64,000 bases of DNA from Minwuiaceae bacterium (GCA_028278525.1 JANQEE010000039.1:62001-126000), one strand, 5' to 3'; shown: positions 50,911 through 62,239, numbered from the stretch's first letter. A program made the numbers and translations. The notes: generated by a model not told the origin, from the letters alone.

Positions 50911-53024
50911 AACGTCTCGCCGTTCGCCGCCATGTCGCGCAGCAGCTTCGGTGGCGTGAAGCGCGGGCCGCAGGCCTGGGCCAGCCGGTCGCACTCGGCG
51001 ACGAAGGCATCGACGCCGACCATGTCGATCTGGCTGATCGCCCCGCCGCGATACGGCGCGAAGCCCCAGCCCATGACCGAGCCGACGTCGGCGTCGCGCG
51101 GCGCCAGCACGACCTTTTCTTCCAGGCACCGCGCCGTCTCGACCGACTGCACGTACATCAGACGGCGGATCACCTCGTCGACGTCCGGTTGTTCCGCAGC
51201 CTCCGGGAACTGCTCGGCGAGCCCTGGCCAGAGCCGCTTGGACCCGCCCTCCGGATAGTCGTAGAAGCCCTTGCCGGCCTTCTTGCCGATCCGGCCCAGT
51301 TTCTCGGCCATCGTCTCGATGATCGGATCGCCCGGCGTCGGAACGTACTTGTCGCCGAGATCGGCGCGGGTCTGTTTGCCCACCCGGTGCATCAGTTCGA
51401 TCGATACCTCGTCGGCGAGCGCCAGCGGACCGACCGGCATGCCGGCCATACGCCCGGCGTTCTCGATCAGCGCCGGGCTCACGCCCTCGCCCAGCAGGGC
51501 AAGCCCCTCGCGCACATAGGTCGCGAACACCCGGCTGGTGAAGAAACCGCGGGAATCGTTGACCACAATCGGCGTCTTGCGGATCGCTTTGACGAAGTCG
51601 ATCGCCTTGGCAAGGGTCTCGTCGGAGGTCTGCTTGCCGCGGATGATCTCGACCAGCGGCATGCGGTCGACCGGCGAGAAGAAATGCAGGCCGATGAAGT
51701 TGGCCGGTCTGACGCTGGCCTCGGCCAAGCCGGTGATCGGCAGGGTCGAGGTGTTGGAGGCGAAGACCTTGTCTTCCGCGATCACCGCTTCGGCCTTCTT
51801 GGTCACGTCCGCCTTGATCGCCCGGTCTTCGAACACCGCCTCGATCACCAGATCGCAGCCCTGCAAATCGGAGAAGTCGGTCGTGCAGTGTATCCGGCCG
51901 AGCATTGCGGCCGCATCCGCCTCGCTCATCCGCTTCCGCTGGACGCGCTTCTTGACCAGACCCTCGGAGTAGACCTTGCCCTTCGCCGCCGCCTCGTCGC
52001 TGGTGTCGAGCAGTACGGCTTCTATGCCGGAAAGCGCGGTGACGTAGGCGATGCCCGCGCCCATCATGCCGGCGCCCAGGACGCCGACCTTCTTGAACTC
52101 GGCCTTCGGCACGTCTTCCGGCCGCCCCGCGCCCTTCTTCGCCTCGTTCATCGAGAAGAAGAAGCGGATCAGGTTGCGCGCCTCCTTGGTCATCGCTGTG
52201 TTGACGAAATAGCGCGTCTCGACCTTCAGGGCAGTGTCGATATCGAGCTGACAGCCCTCGTAGACACAGGACATGATGTTTCTCTGCGCCGGGTAGTTGC
52301 CGTAGGTCTTGGCGCGGAGCATCGCGTTGCCGGCGACGAACACCGGCCCGACCTTGGGCGAGCTGACCGCGCCACCGGGCATGCGGAAGTCCTTTCGGTC
52401 CCAGGGCTGTACGGCGTTTTTCGGTCCCTCCTCCAGCAGCCACCTCCGGGCTTCGGCCAGCAGCTCGTCCGCCGGCACGACTTTATGAATCATGCCGAGC
52501 TTGAGCGCGGCCGCGGGATTGAGCTCCTTGCCTTCCAGGATCAGCGGCAGCGCGGCTTGCACGCCGACCAGCCGCGGCAGGCGCTGGGTGCCGCCGGCGC
52601 CGGGCAGCAGCCCGACCTTGGATTCCGGCAGGCCGATCTTGATCTTCGGATTGTCGGCGGCGACCCGGTAGTGGCAGGCGAGGCAGACCTCGAACCCACC
52701 GCCCAGCGCATGGCCGTTGATCGCCGCGGCAAACGGCTTGCCGCCGGTCTCCATGTCCCGGAAGCGCGCCTGCAAAGCCGCGCCCATTTCGTAAAGCTGT
52801 TCGACGGTCGCCTTGCCGCCCATGGAGTCGAGATCGGCGCCGACGATGAACTCCGGCCGACTGGAGGCGATCAGCACGCCTTTCACCGCCGCGTCGTCCA
52901 TAGCCTTGGTCAAGGCCTCGTCGAACGCCGCGAGGCTCGCCGTGTTCAGCACGTTCATCGGCCGGTCCGCGACGTTCCAGGTAAGGGTCGCGATGCCGTC
53001 GCCGTCCACTTGATAGTCGATCAT
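50898..53024 (-). CDS. fadJ: 3-hydroxyacyl-CoA dehydrogenase/enoyl-CoA hydratase (FadJ-type)
   Basis: This 708-residue bifunctional enzyme has an N-terminal crotonase domain with E112 ([12 protein letters not shown]) and E134 ([15 protein letters not shown]). The NAD-binding HAD domain follows ([15 protein letters not shown], about 315), with the catalytic His in [15 protein letters not shown]. It hydrates enoyl-CoA and oxidises the L-3-hydroxyacyl-CoA. The thiolase at 53152 is upstream, with a palindromic repeat between them. It is the last gene of the minus-strand beta-oxidation operon that starts near 60931. Confidence 0.95.
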   Translation of the reverse strand: MIDYQVDGDGIATLTWNVADRPMNVLNTASLAAFDEALTKAMDDAAVKGVLIASSRPEFIVGADLDSMGGKATVEQLYEMGAALQARFRDMETGGKPFAAAINGHALGGGFEVCLACHYRVAADNPKIKIGLPESKVGLLPGAGGTQRLPRLVGVQAALPLILEGKELNPAAALKLGMIHKVVPADELLAEARRWLLEEGPKNAVQPWDRKDFRMPGGAVSSPKVGPVFVAGNAMLRAKTYGNYPAQRNIMSCVYEGCQLDIDTALKVETRYFVNTAMTKEARNLIRFFFSMNEAKKGAGRPEDVPKAEFKKVGVLGAGMMGAGIAYVTALSGIEAVLLDTSDEAAAKGKVYSEGLVKKRVQRKRMSEADAAAMLGRIHCTTDFSDLQGCDLVIEAVFEDRAIKADVTKKAEAVIAEDKVFASNTSTLPITGLAEASVRPANFIGLHFFSPVDRMPLVEIIRGKQTSDETLAKAIDFVKAIRKTPIVVNDSRGFFTSRVFATYVREGLALLGEGVSPALIENAGRMAGMPVGPLALADEVSIELMHRVGKQTRADLGDKYVPTPGDPIIETMAEKLGRIGKKAGKGFYDYPEGGSKRLWPGLAEQFPEAAEQPDVDEVIRRLMYVQSVETARCLEEKVVLAPRDADVGSVMGWGFAPYRGGAISQIDMVGVDAFVAECDRLAQACGPRFTPPKLLRDMAANGETFYAA

Positions 53025-53041
53025 GAGTTGTCTCCCTTTGT

Positions 53042-53134
53042 CCCCTCACCCAACCCTCTCCCCGAGGAGAGGGCTATCGAGCACTCCATTCCGGCCGCGC
53101 TCCCTCTCCCACCGGGAGAGGGTTGGGGTGAAGG
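53042..53134. repeat. Palindromic repeat related to the 36945 element
   Basis: Outer arms (53047-53062 and 53114-53130) are complementary with one extra base, and two short hairpins nest inside (CCCTCTCC over GGAGAGGG at 53054-53073; CCCTCTCCC over GGGAGAGGG at 53102-53122). The left arm matches the arm of the element at 36945 apart from a few changes. It separates the thiolase and fadJ genes. Confidence 0.85.
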
Positions 53135-53151
53135 GCTTAAAAGTGTTGTTC

Positions 53152-54360
<1,209 letters not shown>

Positions 54361-54403
54361 CGTCGAAGATCCCTCCCTGGACTACTCGAAATCGGCGCGC
54401 GCG

Positions 54404-55540
54404 TCAGAGCGACCGGCCGATAATCTCTTTCATGATTTCGTTTGTGCCGGCATAGATGCGCTGCACCCGCGCGTCGGCGTAGGCGCGCGCGATCGGGTAT
54501 TCCCACATATAGCCGTAGCCGCCGTGCAGTTGCAGGCACTCGTCGATCACCTTGCACTGCAGGTCGCTGCACCAGTATTTGGCCATTGCGCCGGTCTCCG
54601 CATCTAGCTTGCCCTCGCAGACCAGTTCGATGCATTTGTCGACGAACACGCGGCCGATCTGTGTCTGGGTCGTCAGCTCGGCAAGCTTGAAGCGGGTATT
54701 CTGGAAGTCGGCGATGGAGCGGCCGAACGCCTTGCGCTCTTTGGTGTAGGCAACCGTCTGCTCGATGGCGGCTTCGGCGGCGGTGATCGCGGTGATCGCG
54801 ACCTGCAGCCGTTCCCAGGCCAGCTCCTGCATCAGGTAGATGAAGCCCTGGCCTTCCTCGCCCAGCATGTTGGTCATCGGCACGCGAACATTGTCGAAGA
54901 ACAGTTCAGACGTGTCCTGCGCCTTCATGCCCAGCTTCTTGAGCCGTCGGCCTTTGGTGAAGCCTTCGCGGCCCGCTTCGACCAGCACGAGGGATGTGCC
55001 CTTGGCGCCGGCCGATGGGTCGGTCTTGGTCACGACCACGACAACGTCGGCGTTCCAGCCGTTGGTAATGAAGGTTTTGGAGCCGTTGATTACCAGCTCG
55101 TTGCCGTCCTTAACGGCGCTGGTCTTGACGCCCTGCAGGTCGGAGCCGGTGCCCGGTTCCGTCATCGCGATGGCGCCGATGGCCTCCCCGCTGGCCATCT
55201 TCGGCAGCCATTCCCGCTTCTGATCTTCGGAGCCGTAGCGGTTGATGTAGGGCGCGACGATATCGGAATGAAGGCTGAAGCCCGGACCGGTCGCGCCGAT
55301 CCGCGCCTGCTCTTCCATCAGGATGGCGCTGTAGCGGCGATCGGCGTCTGCGCCGCCGTAAGCCTCCGGCATGGTCGCGCAAAGGAAGCCCAGTTCGCCC
55401 GCCTTGGCCCACGCATCCCGATCGACATAGCCCTGGTCTTCCCAGGCCTCGTGGCGCGGCGCGATCTCCTCTTCCATGAAGCGGCGCACCGATTGGCGAA
55501 AAATCTCATGCTCTTCGCCGTACAGACTCCGTTGCAACAT
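54404..55540 (-). CDS. Acyl-CoA dehydrogenase (LCAD-like)
   Basis: This 378-residue flavoenzyme has IAMTEPGTGSDLQGVKTSAV as flavin site, INGSKTFITNGWNADVV, and the ending GYGYMWEYPIARAYADARVQ, then RIYAGTNEIMKEII. At the IYEGT position the Glu is replaced by Ala, so the base is expected in AWERLQVAI, as in the long-chain/isovaleryl group. It lies fourth in the operon, between a FadE5-like enzyme and a thiolase. Long-chain acyl-CoA is the probable substrate. Confidence 0.92.
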   Translation of the reverse strand: MLQRSLYGEEHEIFRQSVRRFMEEEIAPRHEAWEDQGYVDRDAWAKAGELGFLCATMPEAYGGADADRRYSAILMEEQARIGATGPGFSLHSDIVAPYINRYGSEDQKREWLPKMASGEAIGAIAMTEPGTGSDLQGVKTSAVKDGNELVINGSKTFITNGWNADVVVVVTKTDPSAGAKGTSLVLVEAGREGFTKGRRLKKLGMKAQDTSELFFDNVRVPMTNMLGEEGQGFIYLMQELAWERLQVAITAITAAEAAIEQTVAYTKERKAFGRSIADFQNTRFKLAELTTQTQIGRVFVDKCIELVCEGKLDAETGAMAKYWCSDLQCKVIDECLQLHGGYGYMWEYPIARAYADARVQRIYAGTNEIMKEIIGRSL

Positions 55541-55594
55541 ACTTTCGACGGTCCCTCCCTATTCGGCTTCTAATTGTGCACTGTTTCACGCCGA

Positions 55595-57391
55595 TTAAAA
55601 CGCCTCGGCATCCAGCGCCATCATGCTCTCACCGCCGGCGGAAACCTTGGCCGCCAAGGCGTTGACGTCCGGCAACATGCGCTCCATGAAGAACCGGCCG
55701 GTAATCAGCTTGTTCTCGTAGAACCCGGCGTTGCCGTTGGCGCCACCGTTGGAGAGCTTCTCCTTGGCCACTTCGGCCATGCGCGCCCACATGAAGCCCA
55801 GCGCGACCAGCGCGAACATACGTAGGTAGTCGCTCGATGCCGCGCCGGCCTCGTCCGGGTTCTTCATGCCTTCCTGGGCCACATGGCTGGTCGCACCCTG
55901 CAGTCTGGCGAACGCCTTGGCCAGCGGCATCACGTAGTCCTTCATGTCCGGATTGGCCATGTTGTCCTCGATGAACTTCGAGACCGGATGGAAGAACTGG
56001 CGGAGCGTCCGGCCCATGCCTTCCGGCAGCTTGCGGCCGACCAGGTCGAGCGCCTGAATGCCGTTCGCGCCCTCGTAGATCTGGGTGATCCGCGCATCGC
56101 GCACGAACTGCTCCATGCCCCATTCCTTGATGTAACCGTGGCCGCCATAGCATTGCTGCGCCATGGTCGCGCATTCGTAACCCATGTCGGTCAGGTAAGA
56201 CTTGATCATCGGGGTGATCAACGCGACCAGGTCCTCGGCGTCCTTGCGCGCCTGCGGGTCCGGATGCTTGTGCGCGAAGTCGATATTGAGGCCGGTCCAA
56301 AGCGCCAGCGCCCGCGCGCCCTCGTTGAAGGCGCGGATGGTCATGAGCATACGGCGCACGTCCGGATGCACGATGATCGGATCGGCCGCCTTCTCCGGCG
56401 CTTTCACGCCGCTGATCGAGCGGCCCTGCACCCGGTCCTTGGCATAGGTTACCGCGTTCTGGTAGGCGACGACCGACTGGCTCAGCCCCTGGATACCGAC
56501 GCCGAGACGCGCCGCATTCATCATCGTGAACATCGCGCGCATGCCGCGATGCTGATCGCCGATCAGATAACCGACCGCGCCGTCGTAATTCATCACGCAG
56601 GTCGAGTTGCCGTGAATGCCCATCTTGTGTTCGATCGAGCCGCACTTGACTGCGTTGCGGTCGCCCAGCGAACCGTCGTCGTTGATCAGGAACTTCGGCA
56701 CGATGAACAGGCTGACGCCGCGAATGCCTTCCGGGCCGCCGGGAATCTTGGCCAGCACCAAATGAATGATGTTCTCCGACATGTCGTGCTCGCCGGCGGA
56801 GATGAAAATCTTGGTGCCGGTAATGTGGTAGCTGCCGTCGTCCTGCGGCTCCGCCTTGGTCCGCATCAGGCCGAGGTCGGTGCCGCAATGGGGCTCCGTC
56901 AGGTTCATCGTGCCTGTCCAGGTACCTTCGATGATTTTCGGTAGATAGGTCTGTTTCTGTTCGTCGGTGCCGTGCGCCAGGATCGCCTCGTAGGCGCCGT
57001 GCGACAGGCCGGGATACATGCTGAACGCCTGGTTGGCGGCGCTGCCCATCTCGTTGAAGGCAAAGCCGATGACGTGCGGCAGGCCCTGCCCGCCATAGTC
57101 GGGATCGGCGGTCAGTCCACCCCAGCCGGCCTCGCAATAGGCCTGGTAGGCTTCCTTGAAGCCGGTCGGCGTGGTCACCTCGCCGTCGTTCCAGGTGCAG
57201 CCTTCCGAATCGCCCACCTGGTTCAGCGGCGCGACCACCTCGGACATGAACTTGCCACCCTCTTCCAGGATGGCGTCGACCAGGTCGGGGGTCGCTTCCT
57301 CGAAGCCCGGCAGGTTCGAATAGCGTTCGATCTGCAAAAGCTCATGCAACACGAACTTGAAATCTTCGATCGGCGCTTCGTAGGTCGGCAT
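55595..57391 (-). CDS. Acyl-CoA dehydrogenase with C-terminal extension (FadE5/DmdC-like)
   Basis: This 598-residue protein has MNLTEPHCGTDLGLMRTKAE for the flavin loop, and the catalytic motif RITQIYEGANGIQALDLVGR with Glu retained. An additional C-terminal helical domain of about 130 residues follows (ATSHVAQEGMKNPDEAGAA). This architecture is shared by broad-range FadE5 proteins and by DmdC, the methylmercaptopropionyl-CoA dehydrogenase of DMSP demethylation. No other dmd genes are present, so a general medium/long-chain enzyme is more likely. It is third in the operon. Confidence 0.92.
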   Translation of the reverse strand: MPTYEAPIEDFKFVLHELLQIERYSNLPGFEEATPDLVDAILEEGGKFMSEVVAPLNQVGDSEGCTWNDGEVTTPTGFKEAYQAYCEAGWGGLTADPDYGGQGLPHVIGFAFNEMGSAANQAFSMYPGLSHGAYEAILAHGTDEQKQTYLPKIIEGTWTGTMNLTEPHCGTDLGLMRTKAEPQDDGSYHITGTKIFISAGEHDMSENIIHLVLAKIPGGPEGIRGVSLFIVPKFLINDDGSLGDRNAVKCGSIEHKMGIHGNSTCVMNYDGAVGYLIGDQHRGMRAMFTMMNAARLGVGIQGLSQSVVAYQNAVTYAKDRVQGRSISGVKAPEKAADPIIVHPDVRRMLMTIRAFNEGARALALWTGLNIDFAHKHPDPQARKDAEDLVALITPMIKSYLTDMGYECATMAQQCYGGHGYIKEWGMEQFVRDARITQIYEGANGIQALDLVGRKLPEGMGRTLRQFFHPVSKFIEDNMANPDMKDYVMPLAKAFARLQGATSHVAQEGMKNPDEAGAASSDYLRMFALVALGFMWARMAEVAKEKLSNGGANGNAGFYENKLITGRFFMERMLPDVNALAAKVSAGGESMMALDAEAF

Positions 57392-57458
57392 TTGTTGCTC
57401 CTCGGTCTCTCAAAGAGTCACAAGAATGGGTTCGCCCGGCTCGTCAGTTGCGCCCCAG

Positions 57459-59792
57459 TCAGTTACGTAGGGGCCGGCCGGTGGTGAGCATGTGCTCGAT
57501 ACGATCCAGCGTTTTCGGGTTCTTGATCAGCGACAGGAACCCTTCCTTCTCAAGCTTCAGCAGTTGCTTCTCGGTGACGGGTTCGGTGATATCCGTATCG
57601 CCGCCGGTCAGCACGTTGGCGACCTGTCCGCCGACCACGGCGTCGTAGGCCGTGGCCTTGCCCGACGCGACGAACCCGTCGACTGCCATATGCAAGGCGG
57701 CCTGTGCGGTCGCGCCCGGCAGATTAATCTCGATCGGCTCCGGCGCCTCATAGTTCTCCGCCAGTTGCAACGCCTTCGCTTTGGCGTCGGCTAACAGCCT
57801 GCGGCGGTTCATGGTGATGCCGTCGCCGTCGCGCAGGATCATCATGTCGCGCGCTTCGGCCGCGGAGGTCGCGACCTTCGCCGTCGAAATCGCCTCGAAC
57901 GCCTGGGCGATCGCCGGCATCGCGCCGCCCGGCCGCTTCTTGTTGGTCACGTTACGCATGACCAGTTCCTTGCAGCCGCCGAAGCCCGGGATCACACCGA
58001 CACCGACTTCGACCAAACCCATATAGCTTTCGGCGTGGGCCTGGATCACGTCGGCATGAAGGCAGACCTCGCAGCCGCCGCCAAGCGCCATGCCGGCCGG
58101 CGCGGCGACCACGGGGAACGGCGCATATTTCAGCGCCATCATCGCGTTCTGGCCTTCCTGGATACCGTTCTCGATCACCGGCCACATAGCGGTATTGGCG
58201 GCAAACAGCACCAGCCCGACATTGGCGCCGACGGAGAAATTGTCGGCGTCGCTGCCGATGATCAGCGCCTTGAAGCCTTTCTTGTGCAGGTTGGCGGCCT
58301 GCTTGACCATGGCGATGGTCTGGTCGTCGATGGCGTTCATCTTGGAATGGAACTCCAGGCAGGCGACGCCGTCGCCGACATCCCAGATCGACGCGGAGCC
58401 ATTACGCGCAATCGGCTCCTGGCCCAGCTTCTTGTCGGCCAGCATCCAGGCGTCCTCGGCAACCACGATCTCCTGGTATTCGCCGTCCAGGCCGAGCATG
58501 TAGCGCTTGCCGTCTTCCTCCTTGTAGAGCGGCCGGCCCGCGGCCTTGGCGATGACCGGCGGAACGTCGATGCCGTCGGCTGCCAGCCGCTCCGCGAACC
58601 AGTCGGTGCCCAGCATGTCGATCTGCTCGAACGGACCCCATTTCCAGGCATAGCCGGTCTTCATCGCGGTATCGATGGCGGCGATGTCGTCGGCGATCTC
58701 GCCGAGCAGGGCAGCGGAATAGGCCAAAACCCGCGAAGCGACGCCCCAGGCATATTGGCCGCCCTTGTCGTCGAATTCGACCAACGTGCGCAGGCCAGCC
58801 TTGGCGGCCTTAGCGCTTTTCAGGTTGGCCTTCTGCTCCGGCCGATATTCGCCGGTCTGCAGATCCAGCGCTTCCTTGACGCTTTTGCCATTCGTCTTGT
58901 TGCGCCGGTAGAAGCCGCCTTTACCTTTGCGGCCGGTATAGCCGTCGGCGATCATCTTCTGCATCAGCTTGGTCAGGCCATGATCGGCGTCGTATTGCAG
59001 ACAGAGCGGATCGCTGTCCGGCAGCAGCTTCAACATGCTGCCGACCACGTGCGGGCCAAGGTCGATGCCGGTCAGATCGGCGAGGCCGAAGATGCCGGTC
59101 TTCGGAATGCCCATCGGCCGACCGACAATCGAGTCCGCCTCTTCGACGGTGAGCCCCATGTCGTAGGCAAGCCCGGTCGCAACGGTCGACCAATAGATAC
59201 CGATACGATTGGCAATGAAGCCCGGCGTGTCCTTGCAATCGACCACTTCCTTGCCGAGCTTGACGTCGCCGAACTGCCGGAGAGCATCGAGCGCTTCCGG
59301 CTTGGTCGCCGGGCCGCCGACCACTTCGAACAACCGCATGTAACGCGGCGGATTGAAGAAGTGGGTGATCGCGAAGTCGGCAGCGAAACTCGCCGGCATG
59401 CCGTCCAGCAGCACGCCGAGCGGGATGGTCGAGGTGTTGGAGCTGACGATTGAGCCCTTCTTGCGCACCTTCTCGAGCCGGCCGTAGAGATCCTGCTTGA
59501 TTTTCGGGTTCTCGATGATCGCCTCGCAGATCCAGTCGCAATCGCCGACCGCATCCAGATTGTCTTCCAGGTTACCCGGCGTTATCAGCCGCGCGTTCCG
59601 CTTATGCATAAAAGGCGCCGGCTTTGTTTTCAGCATCTTGGCGATCGCGCCTTTGGCCAGCGTATCACGGTCGTTGGCGCCGTCCGGCACGATGTCCAGT
59701 AGGGTCACGGGCACGCCTGCATTGGCGACATGAGCGGCAATCGCTGCGCCCATGACGCCGGAGCCGATAACGGCGACCTTCTCGATCGTCAT
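57459..59792 (-). CDS. fadN: FadN-type 3-hydroxyacyl-CoA dehydrogenase/enoyl-CoA hydratase
   Basis: This 777-residue fusion has the reverse domain order of FadJ: the NAD domain is first (VAVIGSGVMGAAIAAHVANA, residues 6-25) with the catalytic His in ITHFFNPPRYMRLFEV. The crotonase domain is C-terminal (ALGGGCEVCLHADVIQAHAE and GLVEVGVGVIPGFGG). The pattern is that of Bacillus FadN. The ATG at 59792 has GGAGG upstream and starts two bases after the thiolase stop. It is the second gene of the operon. Both orders of the fusion in one operon imply partly separate beta-oxidation complexes. Confidence 0.94.
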   Translation of the reverse strand: MTIEKVAVIGSGVMGAAIAAHVANAGVPVTLLDIVPDGANDRDTLAKGAIAKMLKTKPAPFMHKRNARLITPGNLEDNLDAVGDCDWICEAIIENPKIKQDLYGRLEKVRKKGSIVSSNTSTIPLGVLLDGMPASFAADFAITHFFNPPRYMRLFEVVGGPATKPEALDALRQFGDVKLGKEVVDCKDTPGFIANRIGIYWSTVATGLAYDMGLTVEEADSIVGRPMGIPKTGIFGLADLTGIDLGPHVVGSMLKLLPDSDPLCLQYDADHGLTKLMQKMIADGYTGRKGKGGFYRRNKTNGKSVKEALDLQTGEYRPEQKANLKSAKAAKAGLRTLVEFDDKGGQYAWGVASRVLAYSAALLGEIADDIAAIDTAMKTGYAWKWGPFEQIDMLGTDWFAERLAADGIDVPPVIAKAAGRPLYKEEDGKRYMLGLDGEYQEIVVAEDAWMLADKKLGQEPIARNGSASIWDVGDGVACLEFHSKMNAIDDQTIAMVKQAANLHKKGFKALIIGSDADNFSVGANVGLVLFAANTAMWPVIENGIQEGQNAMMALKYAPFPVVAAPAGMALGGGCEVCLHADVIQAHAESYMGLVEVGVGVIPGFGGCKELVMRNVTNKKRPGGAMPAIAQAFEAISTAKVATSAAEARDMMILRDGDGITMNRRRLLADAKAKALQLAENYEAPEPIEINLPGATAQAALHMAVDGFVASGKATAYDAVVGGQVANVLTGGDTDITEPVTEKQLLKLEKEGFLSLIKNPKTLDRIEHMLTTGRPLRN

Positions 59793-59794
59793 GG

Positions 59795-60931
59795 TCAGCA
59801 GGCCTCCAGAACGGTGGCGATGCCCTGCCCGCCGCCGATGCACTGGGTGGCGAGGCCAAGGCCCTTGCCCTCCCGCTTCAACAGACTGGCGAGCTTGCCG
59901 GTAATCCGCGCGCCGGTGGCGCCCATCGGATGGCCAAGCGCAATGGCGCCGCCGTCGATGTTGGTTTTGGCGTAGTCCATCTTGGATTCGCGCATGACAG
60001 CCAAGGCCTGGGCGGCGAAGGCTTCGTTCAGTTCGATGATCTCGATATCGTCCAGGGAGACGCCGGCGCGTTTCAGCGCCTTCTCGGTCGCCGGCACCGG
60101 ACCGATACCCATGATTTCCGGCGCGCAGCCGGCCACAGCGATCGATTTGATCCGGGCGAGCTTCGGGAGGTTGTTGGCGTCGGCGTATTCTTCGGAGCAG
60201 ACCAGCACCGCGGAGGCGCCGTCGGTCAGCGGGGACGAGGTGCCGGCGGTCACCGACCCGGCCTGGTCAAAGGCCGGCTTCAAACCGGCCAGTCCTTCTG
60301 CGTTCGTATCGGGACGGATGCAGCCGTCTTCCTCGACCCGCAGATTGCCATCAACGATGGCGACGATCTCGTCATTGAACTTGCCGGCCGACTGGGCTGA
60401 CGCGGCGCGCTTATGGCTTTCGACCGCCATCTCTTCCTGCTCGGCGCGGCTGAGATCATACTTCTTGGCCAGGTTTTCGGCCGTCACGCCCATCGAGACG
60501 TAGGCTTCCGGATAGTCCTTGAACAGGCCCGGATGCGGCGCCGGGTTGAACCCGCCCATAGGCACCCGCGTCATGGCTTCGATGCCGGCGCAGATAAAGG
60601 CGTCGCCCGCGTTCATCTGTACCGCGCCGGCCGCCATATGAATGCCTTGCATCGACGACCCGCAGAACCGGTTGACGGTGGTCGCGGCGGAGCCTTGAGG
60701 AATACCGGCAAGGAACCCGACGATGCGCGCCACGTTCAGGCCTTGCTCTCCCTCCGGGAAAGCGCAGCCCATGATGACGTCCTCGATATCCTCGGGATTG
60801 ACACCGGTCTTTTGGACCAGCGCTTTGACGACTTGGGAAGCCATCTCGTCGGGCCGCACTTTGGTAAGAGCCCCTTTGCCGGCAAAGGTAAACGGCGAAC
60901 GGGCGTAACCGGAAATCACAACGTTCTTCAT
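59795..60931 (-). CDS. Acetyl-CoA C-acyltransferase (FadA-like thiolase)
   Basis: This 378-residue thiolase has the nucleophile C90 in NRFCGSSMQG, INGGAIALGHPMGATGA-type His region (here IDGGAIALGHPMGATGA), NEAFAAQALAVM, and the second Cys in QCIGGGQG. The CGSS rather than CASG variant is typical of FadA partners of FadN. The ATG at 60931 is chosen over one eight codons upstream because it opens the conserved KNVVISGYARSPF. It is the first gene of the operon; 140 bases separate it from the MerR gene on the same strand. Confidence 0.94.
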   Translation of the reverse strand: MKNVVISGYARSPFTFAGKGALTKVRPDEMASQVVKALVQKTGVNPEDIEDVIMGCAFPEGEQGLNVARIVGFLAGIPQGSAATTVNRFCGSSMQGIHMAAGAVQMNAGDAFICAGIEAMTRVPMGGFNPAPHPGLFKDYPEAYVSMGVTAENLAKKYDLSRAEQEEMAVESHKRAASAQSAGKFNDEIVAIVDGNLRVEEDGCIRPDTNAEGLAGLKPAFDQAGSVTAGTSSPLTDGASAVLVCSEEYADANNLPKLARIKSIAVAGCAPEIMGIGPVPATEKALKRAGVSLDDIEIIELNEAFAAQALAVMRESKMDYAKTNIDGGAIALGHPMGATGARITGKLASLLKREGKGLGLATQCIGGGQGIATVLEAC

Positions 60932-61072
60932 CGCTGTCGGGCTCCTTAAGCACACCCCGCGGCCTATGGGATTGTCTCGTCAGCCGCGGTGTTTTATGGG
61001 TTTCGTGATGCCAGGGGCGCCGGCGAAGGAAGCGAACCCGGGCGTACAACGCTGGTTAGGCAAGCATTCCGG

Positions 61073-61522
61073 TCAACCGACGGCGCGAGCCTTGGGATTT
61101 GTTTCGTCCGTCTGATCCGATGCCGAATCTTTCGCCTTACCCGGCATCGACTTCTGTTTCAAAAACCCTTCGATCGCCGCGCATCCTTCGGCCAATTCCG
61201 CAATCGCGTCGTCAATATCCTGACGCTGGCTCTTCAAGGCCTCGATCCGCTCCCGCGACCGCGCCAGCAGGGTCCGCATCTGCGTAACCTGGCCGTCGCC
61301 GAGGTTGTAGAGATCGAGCACTTCCTTGATCTCGGCAAGGCTGAAACCGAGCCTTTTGCCGCGCAGGATCAAGCGCAGGCGCGCCCGATCCCTTTGGCGG
61401 TAGATGCGGGTGGTCCCTTCCCGCAGCGGCTGGATCAGACCTTTGTCCTCGTAAAACCGCAGGGTACGGGAGGTGACGCCGAACTCGGCGGCAAGATCTC
61501 TTATGCTATAGGTCTCGGGCAC
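61073..61522 (-). CDS. MerR-family regulator, LiuR-like
   Basis: This protein is 149 residues from the GTG at 61522, or 168 from an ATG at 61579; the GTG has GAGGA nearby while the ATG lacks a ribosome site. The winged helix-turn-helix reads YSIRDLAAEFGVTSRTLRFY and EDKGLIQPLREGTTRIYRQR, followed by RLRLILRGKRLGFSLAEIKE, very close to LiuR regulators of branched-chain amino acid and fatty acid catabolism. A coiled-coil dimer helix ends it. No metal-binding Cys pair is seen. A perfect 24-bp palindrome with an embedded promoter lies upstream and recurs at 34713. Confidence 0.92.
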   Translation of the reverse strand: MPETYSIRDLAAEFGVTSRTLRFYEDKGLIQPLREGTTRIYRQRDRARLRLILRGKRLGFSLAEIKEVLDLYNLGDGQVTQMRTLLARSRERIEALKSQRQDIDDAIAELAEGCAAIEGFLKQKSMPGKAKDSASDQTDETNPKARAVG

Positions 61523-61614
61523 GGCTTTTGTCCTCAGCGTTTGGGAACGAGACTGTCGATCGCCGATTTCTTCCAGCATGACGCTACGTCAACCCGACCT
61601 TCTGTCATAGCGAT

Positions 61615-61644
61615 AATGTAGTTGACGTTTACGTAAACGTCAAC
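61615..61644 (-). promoter_or_regulatory. LiuR-type operator embedded in the MerR gene promoter
   Basis: A perfect 24-bp palindrome (61621-61644; half-site GTTGACGTTTAC). On the minus strand it supplies -35 TTGACG, with -10 TACATT exactly 17 bases away. The operator thus covers the -35 box and the whole spacer of the regulator promoter. It also lies 155 bases before the plus-strand DUF962 gene. The site at 34713 has the same layout with one base altered. Confidence 0.9.
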
Positions 61645-61798
61645 CTGTATCTGATGAAAAATTCAACTGTGATAAAGTATCCCTTTCGCGCCAAATTCTC
61701 CTTAAGATGCAAAAAAGACCTCTCTCAACGGCCCGGCGAACGACAGGGCAATGTCGACGTGGCAAGGCGCATCCGGCGCCAGGGGAAGGAAACTGGGG

Positions 61799-62164
61799 AT
61801 GAGCAAGCCAATTCAAACCTATCGTGATTTCTGGCCTTACTATCTGCGGGAGCATGCCAAGCCGCTGACGCGAAATCTGCATTATGTGGGCTCGACCCTG
61901 GCGCTCGTCGCCCTCGCGGGTCTTGTCGTGACGCTGAATCCTTTGTTTTTCCTGGCCGGACTGGTCGCCGGCTACGGCCCGGCCTGGATCGCCCACTTCT
62001 TTGTCGAAAAGAACCGGCCGGCGACGTTCACCTATCCCCGCTGGTCGCTGATCAGCGATTTTAGAATGTATTTCCTGTGGCTCTCCGGCCGGCTGGACAA
62101 AGAATTGAGACTGGCCGGCGTTCACGCGGACGGAACGGTCGACGCGGAGAACCAGGCCGCTTGA
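61799..62164 (+). CDS. DUF962/Mpo1-like membrane protein
   Basis: This 121-residue protein has two or three spans ([20 protein letters not shown] and [15 protein letters not shown]) and the family signature [20 protein letters not shown] with paired His residues, [15 protein letters not shown] and [17 protein letters not shown]. Yeast Mpo1 of this family is an iron(II) dioxygenase that alpha-oxidises 2-hydroxy fatty acids; bacterial members are mostly uncharacterised. The start at 61799 has GGGGAAGGAAACTGGGG upstream. It diverges from the MerR regulator across the LiuR-type operator, so it may belong to that regulon. Confidence 0.85.
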   Translation: MSKPIQTYRDFWPYYLREHAKPLTRNLHYVGSTLALVALAGLVVTLNPLFFLAGLVAGYGPAWIAHFFVEKNRPATFTYPRWSLISDFRMYFLWLSGRLDKELRLAGVHADGTVDAENQAA

Positions 62165-62239
62165 TTTTATGGCTCGGGTAATCCCGCCGACGCCACGAGG
62201 AGCTTGAATCAGAGTCCGCCGCGCAGGGTGGATGGAACC

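Noticed and set aside
53042-53134. CRISPR-like direct repeats
   Set aside because: The repeated pieces are inverted palindromes of variable spacing, not regularly spaced direct repeats with unique spacers.
55595-57391. DmdC assignment for the FadE5-like dehydrogenase
   Set aside because: Architecture fits both, but no dmdA, dmdB or dmdD homologue is present in the window, so the more general label was kept.
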